Assembly (NCBI GenBank): GCA_019112635.1
Contig: DXIX01000014.1
Coordinates: 1-64,000, forward strand
Origin: Candidatus Blautia intestinigallinarum
GTDB taxonomy: Bacteria; Bacillota; Clostridia; Lachnospirales; Lachnospiraceae
Direction of reading: 5' to 3'
Length of the DNA stretch: 64,000 nt
Both the position numbers and the translations under genes were made by a program. The notes beneath the pieces were generated by a model. The model searched no databases and was not told where the DNA came from. It saw only the letters and a list, made by a program, of their open reading frames with translations. Each line of letters starts with the position of its first letter. The stretch's first letter is position 1. Of this stretch, positions 62,895-64,000 are shown piece after piece.

Positions 62895-64000
62895 TTAGTC
62901 GTTCAGGAAGCCTTTGTAATTCCTTACCAGCATCTGTGATTCAATCTGTTTGATTGACTCCAGTACCACGCCCACAACGATGATGATGGAAGTTCCGCCG
63001 AAGGAGACATCCGCACCAAATACACCATTGAAGAAAAATGGAATAACAGCTACAATGACTAACCCTACTGCTCCTATAAATATAATGTAATTTAAGATTT
63101 TTGTCAAATACTCTGACGTTGGTTTTCCTGGACGGATGCCCGGGATGAAACCACCCTGTTTTTTCATATTATCCGCAATCTCCAGCGGATTAAATGTGAT
63201 AGAAGTGTAAAAATAGGCAAAGAAAATACACAATGCCACATAGACAACCAGACCAATGCTGTAGATTGGCTCATCCGGATTACACCAGTTGCTGGATGAC
63301 AATCCATGGAGAATCTCCCCGCCGATTCCTCCCATATTGCTCTTTCCTGCGAAGGTAGCAATCATGACAGGCATGGACATAATTGAAGATGCAAAGATGA
63401 TCGGGATGACACCTGCGGTGTTCACCTTCAGTGGAATAAAGCTGGACTGTCCGCCCACCATCTTCCTTCCCTGCATTTTCTTTGAATACTGTACGGGAAT
63501 CTTTCTCTGTGCGCCGTTCAAGATCAAAACGAAAACAACAACAACCAATACAATCGCAATAATAATCAGTGCCGCCAGTGTGCCTTTCGCAATCGTCTTT
63601 CCCTTCACAAAGGTATCATAGAGTGTCGCGAAATCACTTGGCATTCTGGAGACGATGTTAATTGTCAGGACAATCGACATACCGTTTCCAACTTTTTTCT
63701 CTGTGATTCTCTCACCGATCCACATCAGCATAGCTGATCCAGCCGTCAGGCAGACAACCACGACTGCTCCGGCTGCAAACTTTTCAAATCCGGAAGCGTC
63801 AGAACCGGAAGACATAATCGGAATCAATCCCTGTCTTCCAAATCCAATGGCCATCGCAACGGACTCAAAAATAGACAGACCCACTGTTACATAGCGGGTA
63901 ATCTCTGTAATCTTCTTCCTTCCTTCTTCTCCATCCTTATGCAGCTCTTCCAGCTTCGGTATCGCAATGGTGAGAAGCTGTATAATGATGGACGCTGTAA
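62895..64000 (-). CDS. secY: Protein translocase subunit SecY (partial)
   Basis: The C-terminal 368 codons of SecY; the 5' end is beyond the window. Visible motifs are RKIPVQYSKKMQGRKMVGGQ (a cytoplasmic loop), NTAGVIPIIFASSIMSMPV, and the C-terminal NYKGFLND. The reading frame stays open from the internal GTG at 63884 to the window edge, giving QLLTIAIPKLEELHKDG and onwards, so no internal start is needed. It forms the membrane channel with SecE and SecG. adk follows after 56 nt. Confidence 0.97.
   Translation of the reverse strand, partial: TASIIIQLLTIAIPKLEELHKDGEEGRKKITEITRYVTVGLSIFESVAMAIGFGRQGLIPIMSSGSDASGFEKFAAGAVVVVCLTAGSAMLMWIGERITEKKVGNGMSIVLTINIVSRMPSDFATLYDTFVKGKTIAKGTLAALIIIAIVLVVVVFVLILNGAQRKIPVQYSKKMQGRKMVGGQSSFIPLKVNTAGVIPIIFASSIMSMPVMIATFAGKSNMGGIGGEILHGLSSSNWCNPDEPIYSIGLVVYVALCIFFAYFYTSITFNPLEIADNMKKQGGFIPGIRPGKPTSEYLTKILNYIIFIGAVGLVIVAVIPFFFNGVFGADVSFGGTSIIIVVGVVLESIKQIESQMLVRNYKGFLND

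Noticed and set aside
63855..63884. GTG at 63884 as the start of a short SecY
   Set aside because: The frame continues without a stop to the window edge with SecY-like sequence, so the gene is simply cut by the window.

Overview
The window is chromosomal DNA from a low-to-mid GC Firmicute, most likely a gut Lachnospiraceae (Clostridia). Support comes from the strong AAGGAGG-type ribosome binding sites, the TTGaca-17-TATAAT promoters, the gene complement (type III glutamine synthetase, B12-dependent class II ribonucleotide reductase, 2-hydroxyacyl-CoA dehydratase-like proteins, SleB-like hydrolase with CW-type repeats) and the ribosomal gene order. No insertion sequence, prophage, CRISPR array, rRNA or tRNA was seen. 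The species is inferred, not proven.

1-10.8 kb: a two-component system (response regulator, histidine kinase) followed by an ABC ATPase and a large FtsX-type permease, which together look like an antimicrobial-peptide sensing and export module. Then come two small membrane-protein genes (YczE-like, DUF554), a ribokinase divergent from an MFS transporter, and an AEC carrier with a methyltransferase. 10.8-26.9 kb: a nine-gene, one-direction maltodextrin/glycogen operon (malE-malF-malG-pullulanase-debranching enzyme-glgP-malQ-GH13_20-malL), divergent from a LacI-family regulator. It imports maltodextrins and breaks them down to glucose and glucose-1-phosphate. No ATPase is encoded for the importer.

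26.9-38.5 kb: RNase H and a repeat-rich secreted cell-wall hydrolase, a DUF1848 protein, a five-gene operon with two ABC systems and a YtrA-like GntR regulator whose probable operators overlap the promoter, a PPC/Crp pair followed by a DUF3737 gene remnant, an EamA transporter, and a winged-helix/DUF2971-like protein of unknown function. 38.7-53.9 kb: a dehydratase-like pair whose second gene is fused to its ATP-dependent activase, flavodoxin-thrS-nrdJ-cdaR, and an operon of a lipid kinase, type III glutamine synthetase, a MoxR-type AAA+ ATPase and a VWA protein.

53.9-64 kb: the end of the ribosomal spc/alpha gene cluster, read leftwards: secY-adk-map-infA, then a 3.6-kb interruption (LysR regulator, M20 amidohydrolase, membrane transporter) with its own terminator and promoters, then rpmJ-rpsM-rpsK-rpsD-rpoA-rplQ. 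A 316-nt spacer between rpmJ and rpsM can fold into a compact multibranched RNA (a 12-bp closing helix around five hairpins). This is the strongest candidate here for an undescribed element. Other points worth attention are the internal start site in the dehydratase-activase fusion, the glutamine synthetase-MoxR-VWA linkage, the winged-helix/DUF2971-like protein and an enlarged ribosomal protein L17.
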